A stretch of DNA of 64,000 nt from Phycisphaeraceae bacterium (GCA_028282805.1 JANQHD010000054.1:88816-152815), one strand, 5' to 3'; shown: positions 54,492 through 63,898, numbered from the stretch's first letter. Made by a program: numbers and translations. The notes: a model not told the origin generated them from the letters alone.

Positions 54492-55371
54492 GGCGGTCGT
54501 TCTCCATGGCCTCGGCCAGCGTCTGCGCCGGGGCCAGCGCCGCCAGCACGCGGGTTTCGGGCAGCGCGTTCATGATCGCCGACGCCGGCAACAGCAGCGT
54601 CGCCAGCTTCCACCAGCGCTGCGCCTGGTCGTGGTCGTCGCGCTCGTGCATCGCCGCGGCCACCAGCCCGTACGCGTAACCCGCGTCGTAACCCAGCGCC
54701 CGCACGCGCTGCGGCAGCGCCTCCGGCTGGCCGACCAGTTGATCGGCCTGGTGCGTTTTGACCTGCTGGTACGTTTGGGCGTAGGCCAGCATCGCCGCGG
54801 TGAGCGGGTTGAGTTCTTGCTGCGCGGCTTTGCGCATCGCGTCGTCCGCGTCGGCGAGCCGTTCTTCGTGCAACAGCGCCGACGCACGCTGCAACGCCAG
54901 CACCTGCCCGGCGGGGTGGTCGGGCGGCATCAGCTTCAGCAGGTAATCGCACGCCGCGATGCCCGCGTCGTAGCACCGCAGCGCCAGCAGGTTCGCGCCG
55001 ATCAGCATGGCGGTCTGCGCATGAAACTGCGGCCACTGGCGCAGGCTCGGCACCGCCCGCCACGCCTCGGCCAATGCCTTGCCGTGGTGGCGGAGCATCG
55101 TCAGTTCGCCCGCCCGCTGCACCTGGCTCTGTACCGCGCGCAGTGTGCTGCGCTGGCGCATCACGTAGAACAGCAGCCCGCCGATCACCACCCACGGCAG
55201 CAGCAGCGCCAGCGCCGACGGCCCGCTGAGCACCACCACCAGCAGCAGCGCGAAGATGCCGAACACGAACAGCGTGCGGCGGTGCGGCTTGAACACCGGC
55301 GCGTGCGCCGCCAGGTGCCCGGTCACAGACCGCGACGTCGGGGGCCAGGGGTTGGGCAACGGGTCATTCAT
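54484..55371 (-). CDS. Membrane protein with TPR-like region, pair member 1
   Basis: The 295-residue protein has two hydrophobic segments at about residues 34-49 and 53-70, and then TPR-like helices: MLRHHGKALAEAWRAV, ALRCYDAGIAACDYLLKL, LADADDAMRKAAQQ. It ends in a polar tail. It is coupled to the following gene by an eight-base overlap. A family name is not recognised. Confidence 0.65.
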   Translation of the reverse strand: MNDPLPNPWPPTSRSVTGHLAAHAPVFKPHRRTLFVFGIFALLLVVVLSGPSALALLLPWVVIGGLLFYVMRQRSTLRAVQSQVQRAGELTMLRHHGKALAEAWRAVPSLRQWPQFHAQTAMLIGANLLALRCYDAGIAACDYLLKLMPPDHPAGQVLALQRASALLHEERLADADDAMRKAAQQELNPLTAAMLAYAQTYQQVKTHQADQLVGQPEALPQRVRALGYDAGYAYGLVAAAMHERDDHDQAQRWWKLATLLLPASAIMNALPETRVLAALAPAQTLAEAMENDRRG

Positions 55372-55391
55372 GCCGCGGCATTGTAGCTACT

Positions 55392-56513
55392 TCAACCGAG
55401 CACGTTGGACAGCTCGTCGGCGTGGTTCTGAAGCCAACGCACCTTGCGTTCGATCATGTGCAAGAAACCGTAGCCCTCCATGCGGGCGAAGCTGCCGGTG
55501 GCGGCGATGGGGATCGCGGCCTCGGCGATCAGCGCCTCGACCATCAGCCAGGGGATCGCGTTCAGCTCGGCGCGCGTGATCTGCGTCACCGAGTCGTAGC
55601 CCAAAAGGAAACGCTTGAGCCGGCTCATGTCCAGGTAGTCCGGCCAGCTCGCCGCGTCGTCGCCGCCGCCGGTGATCGAGAACTGCAACGCCCCGTTGGC
55701 CGTGTCGATGATGCGCTGCTGCAACCGCGCCGCGTCGTAGTCGATCACCGCCACCACCCGGCTGCCGCGGAAGAGCATGTTCCCCGGGTGCCAGTCGGTG
55801 TGGATGATCTGCATGGGCCACTCGTTGATGCCCAGCTCGTTGACCTTCGCCGCCGCCTCGTTGTAGGCCGTGGACAGGAAGTCCATGGTCTTGCGCATCA
55901 TCTCCGTCTCTTCCACCGCGCGGGGATCGGTGTGGGCGAGGGTGACGGGGGCCTGCTCGATCGACTGCTGGACCATGCGCGCCCCGTGGTAGGCGCCGCG
56001 CGGCGGCTCGTAGTCGGGCTCGATGTCGGCGATGAGCTTGTGGAACAGGCCCAGCGTCTTGCCCGCGTCCTGCGTCGCCTCCAGCGAGTTGTCGTAGCCC
56101 GTGCCGCGGATGTACTCGAAGACCTCGTAGATGCTGCCGATCACCTGGAGCATCGACACGCCGGCCCGCGTGTCCTGCAGGTGCGGCAGGGGGAACTGCT
56201 TGAGCGCCAGGTGCGTCTGGATCTGGTGGCAGAAGGCGACCTTGAACGGGTCGTCCTTGCCCCGCGCGCGGCGTTTGAGCAGGAACACGCCCTTGTTGGT
56301 CTTGAGCAAGAGCTTCGGCGCACGACGCGAGCCGCGCGGGAACTCCTTGACCGCCTCGATGATGCCCAGGTCGTAGTGGCTGAGCACGATCGCCAGCTCG
56401 TCGGGCCGGAACTGGTCGCGCTCGCCGTACCCGGCCGTGCTGCTCATCGGCGCGCTGCGCGCGCTGCTCAGCGCGATGCCCCGGCCTGGTTTGCCTGAAG
56501 ACGGTTCTGCCAT
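55392..56513 (-). CDS. Aminoglycoside-phosphotransferase-fold kinase (CotS/ThrB-like)
   Basis: The 373-residue protein has an APH/choline kinase fold. KLLLKTNKGVFLLKRR supplies the ATP-site lysine, QIIHTDWHPGNMLF carries the catalytic Asp and Asn (Brenner motif), and VVAVIDYDAARLQ carries the metal-binding Asp. The substrate is not known; spore-coat CotS and homoserine kinase type II are the nearest well-known relatives. The start may be ATG 56513 or an inner ATG at 56447. It follows yicC on the same strand. Confidence 0.8.
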   Translation of the reverse strand: MAEPSSGKPGRGIALSSARSAPMSSTAGYGERDQFRPDELAIVLSHYDLGIIEAVKEFPRGSRRAPKLLLKTNKGVFLLKRRARGKDDPFKVAFCHQIQTHLALKQFPLPHLQDTRAGVSMLQVIGSIYEVFEYIRGTGYDNSLEATQDAGKTLGLFHKLIADIEPDYEPPRGAYHGARMVQQSIEQAPVTLAHTDPRAVEETEMMRKTMDFLSTAYNEAAAKVNELGINEWPMQIIHTDWHPGNMLFRGSRVVAVIDYDAARLQQRIIDTANGALQFSITGGGDDAASWPDYLDMSRLKRFLLGYDSVTQITRAELNAIPWLMVEALIAEAAIPIAATGSFARMEGYGFLHMIERKVRWLQNHADELSNVLG

Positions 56514-56588
56514 CAACTCACCCGGTGCGTGGGTTGTCCGTTTACTGACACTAGGCCCGCCGGCGACGATCGGCCAGCCGAAAAAGCC

Positions 56589-57458
56589 TCATTCCACGTT
56601 CTGCACCTGTTCCTTGATCCGGTCGATCGCCCCCTTGACCTCCACGATCGTCCGGCTGATCACCGCGTCGTTCGACTTGCTCGCGATCGTGTTCGCCTCA
56701 CGCAACAATTCCTGGGCGATGAAGTCCAGCGTCCGCCCGGCCGGCTCGCCGTTGTCGGTGTGGATGATCTGCTCGAACTGCTCGAGGTGCGCGGCGATCC
56801 GTTGGGTCTCCTCGGCGATGTCGCAGCGCTCGGCGAACACCGCCACCTCCTTGATCACGTCCACCTCGTTGACCTTCAGCTCCGCGCGGGCCAGCAACTC
56901 GTCGATCCGGCTGCGCAAACGCTGGTGGTATTCCTCGGTCACCGCCGGCCCGCGCTGCGCGATGGCCTTGACCCGGTCGGCGATCAGCGCCAGGTGCTTG
57001 AGCAGGTCCTCGGCCAGGCCCGCGCCCTCACGCTGGCGCATGTCGGCCAGCTTGTCGCACGCCTGGGCCAGCAGGTCCAGCACCACCGGCCGGGCGCGGT
57101 CGAGCAGGTCGCTCGACTGCGGCGGCTGCACGACGCCCGGCAGCGCCAGAAGCGAGCCGAGCTCGACCGACGCGTCGATCTTCTTGACCTGCTGGAGGTA
57201 CGCGGCCAGCGCCGCTTCGTTGACCTCGTAAGCCGCGCGGGCGGAGTTGTCACGCAGGGAGGCCACGATCGTGATCGAGCCGCGCGACAGCCGCTTGCGC
57301 AGGGCCGACTCGATCTCGGCTTCGAGGCCGCTGATCTCGTCGGGCAGCCGGATGTTGGCTTTGAAGAAACGGTTGTTGACCGCGCGGATCTCCAGGGCGT
57401 AGTGCACGCCGTCGAGCTCGCCGGAAGCGTCGCCGAAACCGGTCATGGATCGGATCAA
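56589..57458 (-). CDS. yicC: YicC-family endoribonuclease
   Basis: The 289-residue protein begins IRSMTGFGDASGEL and has ALEIRAVNNRFFKANIRLP, LRKRLSRGSITI, EVDVIKEVAVFAERCDIAEE in pieces, and the C-terminal DFIAQELLREANTIASKSND. This is the full YicC pattern (YicC_N plus DUF1732). YicC in E. coli is an endoribonuclease affecting small RNAs. Translation most likely starts at TTG 57458, giving the family-typical MIRSMTGFG. It follows secG with a six-base gap. Confidence 0.93.
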   Translation of the reverse strand: MIRSMTGFGDASGELDGVHYALEIRAVNNRFFKANIRLPDEISGLEAEIESALRKRLSRGSITIVASLRDNSARAAYEVNEAALAAYLQQVKKIDASVELGSLLALPGVVQPPQSSDLLDRARPVVLDLLAQACDKLADMRQREGAGLAEDLLKHLALIADRVKAIAQRGPAVTEEYHQRLRSRIDELLARAELKVNEVDVIKEVAVFAERCDIAEETQRIAAHLEQFEQIIHTDNGEPAGRTLDFIAQELLREANTIASKSNDAVISRTIVEVKGAIDRIKEQVQNVE

Positions 57459-57464
57459 ACGGCG

Positions 57465-57938
57465 TTACTCCGTTTTGGGGGCCGGGGTTTCCGGGGTTTC
57501 TGTGGGCGCGTCACCGCCGCCGATGGTCTCGACGTCTTCGACCTTTTGCGGGGCGGCGGTGTCGGTGTCGGCCTGACCGGCGATCGCGTCTTTGCCTTGG
57601 TCGACCGGCACGCCGTGGAAGTCGCCGCGTGTGCTGAAGACCAGGGCGATCGCGAGGGTGAGGAAGCAGGCGAAGAGGATGATGGTGAACCAGGTCAGCG
57701 CATCGCCGCTCTTGGCGCCGAACATCGCCTGCTGGCCTCCGCCCCCGCCGCCGAAGGCCCCGGCCAGCCCGCCGCCTTTGGGCTTCTGGATCAGGATCAC
57801 GAGGATCGTGATGGCTGCCACCAGCACGAAGAACGTCATGTTCGCGATGGTGTAGCTGGTGAGGGTCACGAGCAGCGCGTAGACGCCGCCGACGATCAGC
57901 AGCAGTACGAGCAGGATTCCAAGCAGTCCGCCTCTCAT
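57465..57938 (-). CDS. secG: Preprotein translocase subunit SecG
   Basis: The 157-residue protein has a first hydrophobic segment (about 5-28), then the SecG core: a helix, LVILIQKPKGGGLAGAFGGG with the Gly-rich loop, QQAMFG, and a second core helix (TIILFACFLTLAIALVF). The N-terminal extra helix and the acidic Pro/Thr-rich tail are planctomycete-like. It belongs to the SecYEG channel. It lies 24 bases after tpiA on the same strand, a common bacterial neighbour pair. Confidence 0.9.
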   Translation of the reverse strand: MRGGLLGILLVLLLIVGGVYALLVTLTSYTIANMTFFVLVAAITILVILIQKPKGGGLAGAFGGGGGGQQAMFGAKSGDALTWFTIILFACFLTLAIALVFSTRGDFHGVPVDQGKDAIAGQADTDTAAPQKVEDVETIGGGDAPTETPETPAPKTE

Positions 57939-57962
57939 GCGTCGTTCCTTATCGTTCGAATC

Positions 57963-58727
57963 TTACAGGGCGGCGTTAAGGATACCGCAGAAGTCGTCGG
58001 CTTTCAGCGCCGCGCCGCCGATCAGGCCGCCGTCGATGTCGGCCTGGCCGATCAGCTCGGGGGCGTTGGCGGGCTTCATGGAGCCGCCGTACTGGATGCG
58101 CAGGCCGTCGGCGACCGCGTTGTTGTACAGGCCGGTGCGGACGAAGTTGCGGATCGCCGCGTGGGCGTTCTGGGCGTCTTCGGGGGTGGCGGTCTTGCCG
58201 GTGCCGATGGCCCAGACCGGCTCGTAGGCGATGGTGACCTTGCTCATCTGCTCGGCGTCCACGCCCGCCAGGCCGTAGGCCGTCTGCGCGGTGTTGATCG
58301 CGTCGGTCTGGCCGGCCTCGCGCTGCTCGATCTTCTCGCCGACGCAGAGGATGACCTCCATGCCCGCCTCGAGCGCCGCGTGGACCTTCTCGTTGCACAG
58401 CACGTCGGTCTCGCCGATGACGTGTCGGCGTTCGCTGTGGCCCACGAGCACGACGCTCACGCCGCAATCTTTGAGCATGCTCAGCGACACCTCGCCGGTG
58501 TACGCGCCGTTGGGTTCGATGTAGAAGTCTTGCGCCCCGACCTTGATGTCGCTCGAACCGAGCGCGTCGGCGACCTTGGCCAGGTACGGGAACGCCGGGC
58601 AGACCGCCACGTCGACCTTGTCGGTCGCGGTGAACTGCTCGGCCAGCGCCTCGGCCAGGGCCACGGCCTCGTCGCCGTGCAGGTTCATCTTCCAGTTGCC
58701 GCCCACAAAAGGCTTACGATCAGCCAT
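57963..58727 (-). CDS. tpiA: Triosephosphate isomerase
   Basis: The 254-residue glycolytic enzyme has GGNWKMNLHG (Lys13-type), GAQDFYIEPNGAYTGEVS, the catalytic His in VGHSERRHV, the catalytic Glu in IAYEPVWAIGTGKTA, and a phosphate loop YGGSMKPANA. All active-site residues are intact. It heads a likely operon with secG and yicC. Confidence 0.97.
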   Translation of the reverse strand: MADRKPFVGGNWKMNLHGDEAVALAEALAEQFTATDKVDVAVCPAFPYLAKVADALGSSDIKVGAQDFYIEPNGAYTGEVSLSMLKDCGVSVVLVGHSERRHVIGETDVLCNEKVHAALEAGMEVILCVGEKIEQREAGQTDAINTAQTAYGLAGVDAEQMSKVTIAYEPVWAIGTGKTATPEDAQNAHAAIRNFVRTGLYNNAVADGLRIQYGGSMKPANAPELIGQADIDGGLIGGAALKADDFCGILNAAL

Positions 58728-58799
58728 TGAAATCTACTCCAGATCGACTTCGGGTGGGGTCAGTCGAGCCGCACAGTATAGCGAATCGTCTGGGGTCGG

Positions 58800-59984
58800 C
58801 TAGGGGGCGGGATCGCCGGCGGATCGGTTGCACAGGCGGGCCTGGGCCTCGGCCAAACGCCGGTATTTACCGTAGGTCAGGGTGCCATGCAGCGCAACGG
58901 GAAACACGAACAGGCCACCGCCCACCATCAGCCATTCGAGCCAGTGAACGCCCGGCACGAGCACGGCCCGAGCGGGTTCATCCGGATCGTAGAACGCGGT
59001 GGTGCGATCGCCGACCACGCGACCTGCCAAGGCGCTGCGAACCTTGTCGGATTCGCTGTAGTAGCCGTAACTCACCCGATCGGATTCGTACCGTTCGCCG
59101 TCGACCGAGTATGTGTAACGCGCTTGGGCGACGTGGCCATCCTCTTCCCACCTGACTTCCAAAAACTCGGCCTCCGCGCCGGGCCAGCCCGTGCTCTGCA
59201 GGCCGTAAGGCAGCATCAAGCCCAACCAGACCGCGATACCCGCCGTCATCAGGTACAAGAAGCCTTGCAGGTAGGGATGGCTCAGGCCCACCTTCTGTTT
59301 CAGGTCGGCCAGGCGGTCGATGTCTCGCCGCACCACTTCGGTGCGCGACGACAGCATGCGATCGGGTAGCCGCCACCGTCGCGTGACGACGTCCGCGATC
59401 CATTGCAGGTCTTCGTCGCTCCAGCACGCGGTCAGCAACGCGTCGGTCTGGTTGGCCAGCGAGATGTGCAGCTCGGGCTTGTCTTTGCGTGTCACGTGGT
59501 AGCCCGGACGGCCCTGGGTACGCCGGGTGAAGCTCAGGTTCGTCAAGGGGTTGTTCCCAACGGCCAGCCCGCGGACCTCGCTCACCCCGTAGACGCATGC
59601 TTGCTTGTGCTCGAGCAGCTTTTCTTCGATGCGCAGCGATTGGTCGTTGAGCGTGATCGTCGCGCTGCAACCGCTTAAGATCGTACACACACACAACAAA
59701 GTGAGTCCAAGGGTAAACATGCTCAACGCAAACACGCCCGAGAGCACCATCAGGAACCAGGACTCCTGCTGGCAAAACCACACACCAGCGCCGGTGCTCA
59801 CGATGGCCAGCGACACCGACAGCAGGGCGATCCATATCATCTTTCTGCTTGACCCGGACTGCTCCCGCGGCTTGAGCTCCATCCGCAGCCCCTCCCCGTC
59901 GGCCATCGCCGACACCTCGATGTCCGTGTGCGCCGGCAGTGGCGGCAGCGGTGGCAGGTCCCCGATGGTTAGCGTGTCGCTCAT
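58800..59984 (-). CDS. DUF3592-domain membrane protein
   Basis: The 394-residue protein has two N-terminal hydrophobic segments (about 49-72 and 78-103), a central soluble part, a third segment (about 236-262), and a fourth near 350-370. Between the last two is a DUF3592 domain: QARYTYSVDGERYESDRVSYG and VGDRTTAFYDPDEPARAVL. The DUF3592 role is unknown. The start ATG is at 59984. It is upstream of tpiA by 73 bases. Confidence 0.8.
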   Translation of the reverse strand: MSDTLTIGDLPPLPPLPAHTDIEVSAMADGEGLRMELKPREQSGSSRKMIWIALLSVSLAIVSTGAGVWFCQQESWFLMVLSGVFALSMFTLGLTLLCVCTILSGCSATITLNDQSLRIEEKLLEHKQACVYGVSEVRGLAVGNNPLTNLSFTRRTQGRPGYHVTRKDKPELHISLANQTDALLTACWSDEDLQWIADVVTRRWRLPDRMLSSRTEVVRRDIDRLADLKQKVGLSHPYLQGFLYLMTAGIAVWLGLMLPYGLQSTGWPGAEAEFLEVRWEEDGHVAQARYTYSVDGERYESDRVSYGYYSESDKVRSALAGRVVGDRTTAFYDPDEPARAVLVPGVHWLEWLMVGGGLFVFPVALHGTLTYGKYRRLAEAQARLCNRSAGDPAP

Positions 59985-60106
59985 AACCCCATCCTAACCG
60001 CGGCCCACGGCAGGAATTGCGAATCCCTCGGTCTTGTGTGGCATTTGTAACAGACGCCCACCCCTCCATACAATGCCCGCCTTTACCCGGTTACGCAGGA
60101 ACGCCC

Positions 60107-63100
60107 ATGGCCACCAGCCGCGAAATCCGTCAGCAGTTCATCGGCTTCTTCGTCGAAAAGCACGGCCACACCGCCGTGCCGTCCTCGCCCGTCGTGCCCC
60201 TCGACGACGACACGCTGCTGTTCGCCAACGCCGGCATGAACCAGTTCAAGGACGTGTTCCTCGGCCTCGGCGACCGCCCCTACACCCGGGCCGTCGACAC
60301 CCAGAAGTGCATCCGCGCCGGCGGCAAGCACAACGACCTCGACGACGTCGGCAAAGATACTTACCACCACACCTTCTTCGAGATGCTCGGCAACTGGTCC
60401 TTCGGCGACTACTTCAAAGCCGAGGCCATCGACTGGGCGTGGCAGCTGTTGGTCAATGAATGGAAGCTCGACCCCGACCGCCTGCACGCCACCTACTTCG
60501 AGGGCGACGAGAAAGAAGGCCTCGAACCCGACCACGAAGCCCGCGAACTCTGGCTCAAGCATCTGCCCCCAGACCGTGTCCACCCCGGCAACAAGAAAGA
60601 CAACTTCTGGGAGATGGGCGACACCGGCCCCTGCGGCCCCTGCTCCGAAATCCACTACGACCGCACCCCCGGAAAAGACGGCGGCCAACTGGTCAACGCC
60701 GACTCGCCGGCGGTCATCGAAATCTGGAACCTCGTGTTCATCCAGTTCAACCGCGCCGCCGACGGCGCCCTCTCGCCGCTGCCGGCCAAGCACGTCGACA
60801 CCGGCATGGGCTTCGAACGTATCACCGCCGTGCTCCAAGGCGTCGACTCCAACTACGACACCGACGTGTTCACGCCCATCTTCGACGCCATACAAAAAGT
60901 CACCGGCGCCCGCGCCTACCAGCCCGGCGGCGACGAAAAAGCCCTCGCCGACCCCATCAACGTCGCCTACCGCGTGATTGCCGACCACATCCGCACCCTC
61001 ACCTTCGCCATCACCGACGGGGCCCACTGCGGCAACGCCGGCCGAGACTCGGTGCTGCGCTCGATCCTCCGCCGGGCCGTGCGCTTCGGCCGACAGACGT
61101 TCGGCGTCGAAGAGCCGTTCTTCTACAAACTCGTGCCCGCCGTCGTCGAATCCATGGGCGACGTGTTCCCCGAGATCACCAAGTCCGTCGACGCGGTCAT
61201 GGAAGAGCTGAAGGAAGAAGAGGTCAGCTTCCGCCGAACGTTGGATGATGGTATCAAGACATGGTGGTCGTTCGCAGGTTCATCACTCTGGCACCAGTTT
61301 TCGCTCATGCAAGAAGGCAAGGCTGAGCAAGACGTTGAGTATTTTAACATTGGTGGCCCCGCTGAATTTGGCGATTTTTACGACTTCTATAAGAATGAGC
61401 GACTAGCGCCATTCCGGCCAGAAAGTAAAGTGACAATTCACCGTGGTGTCGATCCTAAAACGCGGGTATTGCTGCACTCATTTCAATTGGGAGATATTAC
61501 TCCCAGCCTCTTGAAGTCTATTTTTGGTAAACAACCGGCTATCTCAGGTGTCGGTGCATTCATGTTGTACGAAACCTACGGCTTCCCCATCGACCTGACC
61601 ACGCAGATGGCCGAGGAGCGCGGCATGACGGTGGACCTGGCCGAGTACGAACGCCTCTTCGCCGAGCACCAGGAAAAGAGCAAGGGCGAAAGCGGCGCAG
61701 CCGATGCGAAGCAGTCGCTCCAGGAATACGTCCTGCACCACGACCTGCCCGCGACGGCGTTCACCGGTGACGACGAACTCGTGACCGATGGCGTGAAGGT
61801 CGTCGCCAAGCTCGCGCTGACCAATGGCGGTTACGAGCCCGTCGAGGAACTCGTCGTCGGCCAGCCCGCGGCGATCGTGCTCGACACGACCCCGTTCTAC
61901 GCCGAGGCCGGTGGCCAGGTCGGCGACGCCGGCGTCCTCCGCTCACACCACGGCGCGGTTTACCGCGTGACCGACACCATCCGGTTTGGCGACGCCTGCT
62001 TCCACCTCGGCGAACTCGAAGAGGGCTGCGTGAACGCGAACCAGGTCGCCTTCGCGCCCGACGTCGACGTGCTGGCCGAGGTCGACGCCGACCGCCGCGC
62101 GATCGTCGAGGCCCACCACACCTGCACCCACGTGCTCAACCACAAGCTCCGCGCCGTGCTCGGCGAACACGTCCAGCAACGCGGCTCGCTGGTCGACGAT
62201 GAGAAAACCCGCTTCGACTTCGCCCACACCAAGGCCGTCGCCGCCGACGAGGTCGAGCGGATCGAAACCCTCGTCAACGACGACATCGCCGCCGACCTGG
62301 CCGTCAACGCCGCGCTCGCCGCGCAGGAAGACGCCCTGCAAATCCACGGCCTCCGCGCCGTGTTCGGCGAAAAATACCCCCCCAAGGTGCGCGTCGTGTC
62401 CATCGGCCCCACCCTCGACGAGCTGCTCGAACAACCCGACAACACCCACTGGCACGACCGCTCGATCGAGTTCTGCGGCGGCACGCACCTGGCGTCGACC
62501 GGCAAGGCCGAGGGGTTTGCGATCATCGGCGAGGAAGCCGTGGGCAAGGGCATCCGCCGACTCACCGCCGTCGCCGGCGCGCTCGCCGCCAAGGCGCAGT
62601 CGATCGGCCAGACCATGCTCGACCGCCTCGATTCACTGAAGAACACCGACGGCGAAGCGCTGGCCAAAGGCGTGGCCGAGCTGACCGCATCGATGAACGA
62701 GCAGACCATCCCGCTGACGACTAAGGCGAAGTTGCAATCGGGCATCGCCGAGTTGCAGAAGGTGCTCAAGGCGCAGCAGAAGGCCGCGAGCAAGCAGGCG
62801 GCCGGCGCGGTCGTCGAACAGGCGCGCGCGGTCGCCGCCAACGCCGAGGGCGACGTGATCGTGGCGAGTATCGACGGCGCCGACGGCGCGACGCTGCGCA
62901 CCGCGATGGACGTGATCCGCAAAACCAAGCCCGACGCGGCCATGCTGCTCGGCGCAGCCTGCGACAACAAGATCGCTTTTCTTGCGGCGGTGCCCCAGCC
63001 GTTGATCGACCGGGGCCTCAAGGCCGGCGACTGGGTCCGCGAGGTCGCCAAGGTCGCCGCCGGCGGCGGCGGCGGCCGACCCGACATGGCCCAGGCCGGC

Positions 63101-63175
63101 GGCAAAGACCCCGCCAAACTCGACGAGGCGCTCGACACCGCGCGCAACTTCGCCGCGGCGATCATCGGCGCCTGA
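60107..63175 (+). CDS. alaS: Alanyl-tRNA synthetase with an unusual internal insertion
   Basis: The 1022-residue class II synthetase begins MATSREIRQQFIGFFVEKHG. It has MNQFKDVFLG, NDLDDVGKDTYHHTFFEMLG, GDTGPCGPCSEIHYD and GMGFERI in the catalytic domain. The editing domain has HHTCTHVLNH and CGGTHLASTG, and the DHHA1 end has GGGGGRPDMAQAGG. It charges tRNA-Ala. Length exceeds the family norm of about 875. A 96-codon segment at 61259-61546 falls between SFRRTLDDGIK and GVGAFMLYETYGFP, where other AlaRS have a short loop, and has low G+C. ATG 60107 follows CAGGAA. Confidence 0.95.
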   Translation: MATSREIRQQFIGFFVEKHGHTAVPSSPVVPLDDDTLLFANAGMNQFKDVFLGLGDRPYTRAVDTQKCIRAGGKHNDLDDVGKDTYHHTFFEMLGNWSFGDYFKAEAIDWAWQLLVNEWKLDPDRLHATYFEGDEKEGLEPDHEARELWLKHLPPDRVHPGNKKDNFWEMGDTGPCGPCSEIHYDRTPGKDGGQLVNADSPAVIEIWNLVFIQFNRAADGALSPLPAKHVDTGMGFERITAVLQGVDSNYDTDVFTPIFDAIQKVTGARAYQPGGDEKALADPINVAYRVIADHIRTLTFAITDGAHCGNAGRDSVLRSILRRAVRFGRQTFGVEEPFFYKLVPAVVESMGDVFPEITKSVDAVMEELKEEEVSFRRTLDDGIKTWWSFAGSSLWHQFSLMQEGKAEQDVEYFNIGGPAEFGDFYDFYKNERLAPFRPESKVTIHRGVDPKTRVLLHSFQLGDITPSLLKSIFGKQPAISGVGAFMLYETYGFPIDLTTQMAEERGMTVDLAEYERLFAEHQEKSKGESGAADAKQSLQEYVLHHDLPATAFTGDDELVTDGVKVVAKLALTNGGYEPVEELVVGQPAAIVLDTTPFYAEAGGQVGDAGVLRSHHGAVYRVTDTIRFGDACFHLGELEEGCVNANQVAFAPDVDVLAEVDADRRAIVEAHHTCTHVLNHKLRAVLGEHVQQRGSLVDDEKTRFDFAHTKAVAADEVERIETLVNDDIAADLAVNAALAAQEDALQIHGLRAVFGEKYPPKVRVVSIGPTLDELLEQPDNTHWHDRSIEFCGGTHLASTGKAEGFAIIGEEAVGKGIRRLTAVAGALAAKAQSIGQTMLDRLDSLKNTDGEALAKGVAELTASMNEQTIPLTTKAKLQSGIAELQKVLKAQQKAASKQAAGAVVEQARAVAANAEGDVIVASIDGADGATLRTAMDVIRKTKPDAAMLLGAACDNKIAFLAAVPQPLIDRGLKAGDWVREVAKVAAGGGGGRPDMAQAGGKDPAKLDEALDTARNFAAAIIGA
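61259..61546 (+). other. Compositionally foreign in-frame segment inside alaS
   Basis: Codons 385-480 have about 48% G+C by count over 61261-61560, while the rest of alaS is well above 60%. The coded peptide (TWWSFAGSSLWHQ at its start, SLLKSIFGKQPAIS at its end) has no similarity I recognise and lacks intein splice-site motifs. The frame is kept across it. Confidence 0.8.
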
Positions 63176-63199
63176 AGCACCTTGCGACAAGTATGTTTC

Positions 63200-63372
63200 G
63201 CGGATAGCCGGCACCATACCTGGTGCCGGTCCGTGCGAGCCGGGTCGTCCACAACCCCGACCCCGGCGGCAGGTATGCCGTCGGCTGGCACGCCTTGCAT
63301 CATCAATGGTCGCATTCACACCCTCGGATTATTCATCGTTTTTAGTCTAAAAACTATAAACTTTCGTAGGCT
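63200..63372 (+). repeat. Structured repeat unit (d), with palindrome P4
   Basis: Leader hairpin CCGGCACCA/TGGTGCCGG (loop TACC), middle GGGTCG region, stem CCGGCGGCA/TGCCGTCGG with loop GGTA (63263-63284; one changed pair), and palindrome centred at 63346 with one C-A mismatch in the arms. Confidence 0.85.
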
Positions 63373-63453
63373 CCTATGCCCGTGGTCGAAGTCAAAGGCG
63401 TGTGCGACACAAGGCCGCGTTCGGATGCGGCGGGTGTGATGGGTAAACAGGAA

Positions 63454-63655
63454 TGGGCATCGGCCCCACCTGCAATCGTTCGAACGCTAGCTGGCGTCAA
63501 ACCTGGCGCCGGCCCGTGCGAGCCGGGTCGTCCATAACCCCGGCCCCGGCGGCAGGTATGCCGCCGGCTGGCGCGTCTGGCACAACAGATGTTCGTGTTC
63601 GTACGCCCGGGCCATTTTATAGTTTTTAGTCTAAAAACTATAAACTTTCGTAGGC
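63454..63655 (+). repeat. Structured repeat unit (e), with palindrome P5
   Basis: The same order as unit (d): leader, GGGTCG region, perfect stem CCGGCGGCA/TGCCGCCGG with loop GGTA (63546-63567), and a perfect 29-base palindrome at 63616-63644 (core GTTTTTAGTCTAAAAAC). Its centre is 284 bases from that of unit (d). Confidence 0.88.
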
Positions 63656-63726
63656 TCCATGCCCGTGGCCGAAAGCGTGTGCGACGCATGGTCGTGCTCG
63701 GGCGCGGCGGGATGGGGTTAACAGGA

Positions 63727-63898
63727 ACGGGCATCGGCCGCCCTGCAACCGCTCAAACGATAGCCGGCACCATACCTGGTGCCGGTCCGAGACCGGCGGC
63801 AGGTATGCCGCCGGCTAACGCGTCTTGTATGCAAAGGTTCGTGCCCGCATGCCCTGATCATTTCATAGTTTTTAGTCTAAAAACGATAAATTGTAATG
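63727..63898 (+). repeat. Structured repeat unit (f), with palindrome P6
   Basis: A shortened unit: the GGGTCG hairpin region is deleted, but the first hairpin, the GGTA-loop stem (63793-63814) and the palindrome remain. The palindrome is centred at 63876, with one A-G mismatch in the arms. Confidence 0.85.

Noticed and set aside
61259..61546. Intein or group I/II intron in alaS
   Set aside because: The segment is only 96 codons, keeps the frame, and lacks the first Cys/Ser block, the final His-Asn block and any intron core motif that I can see.
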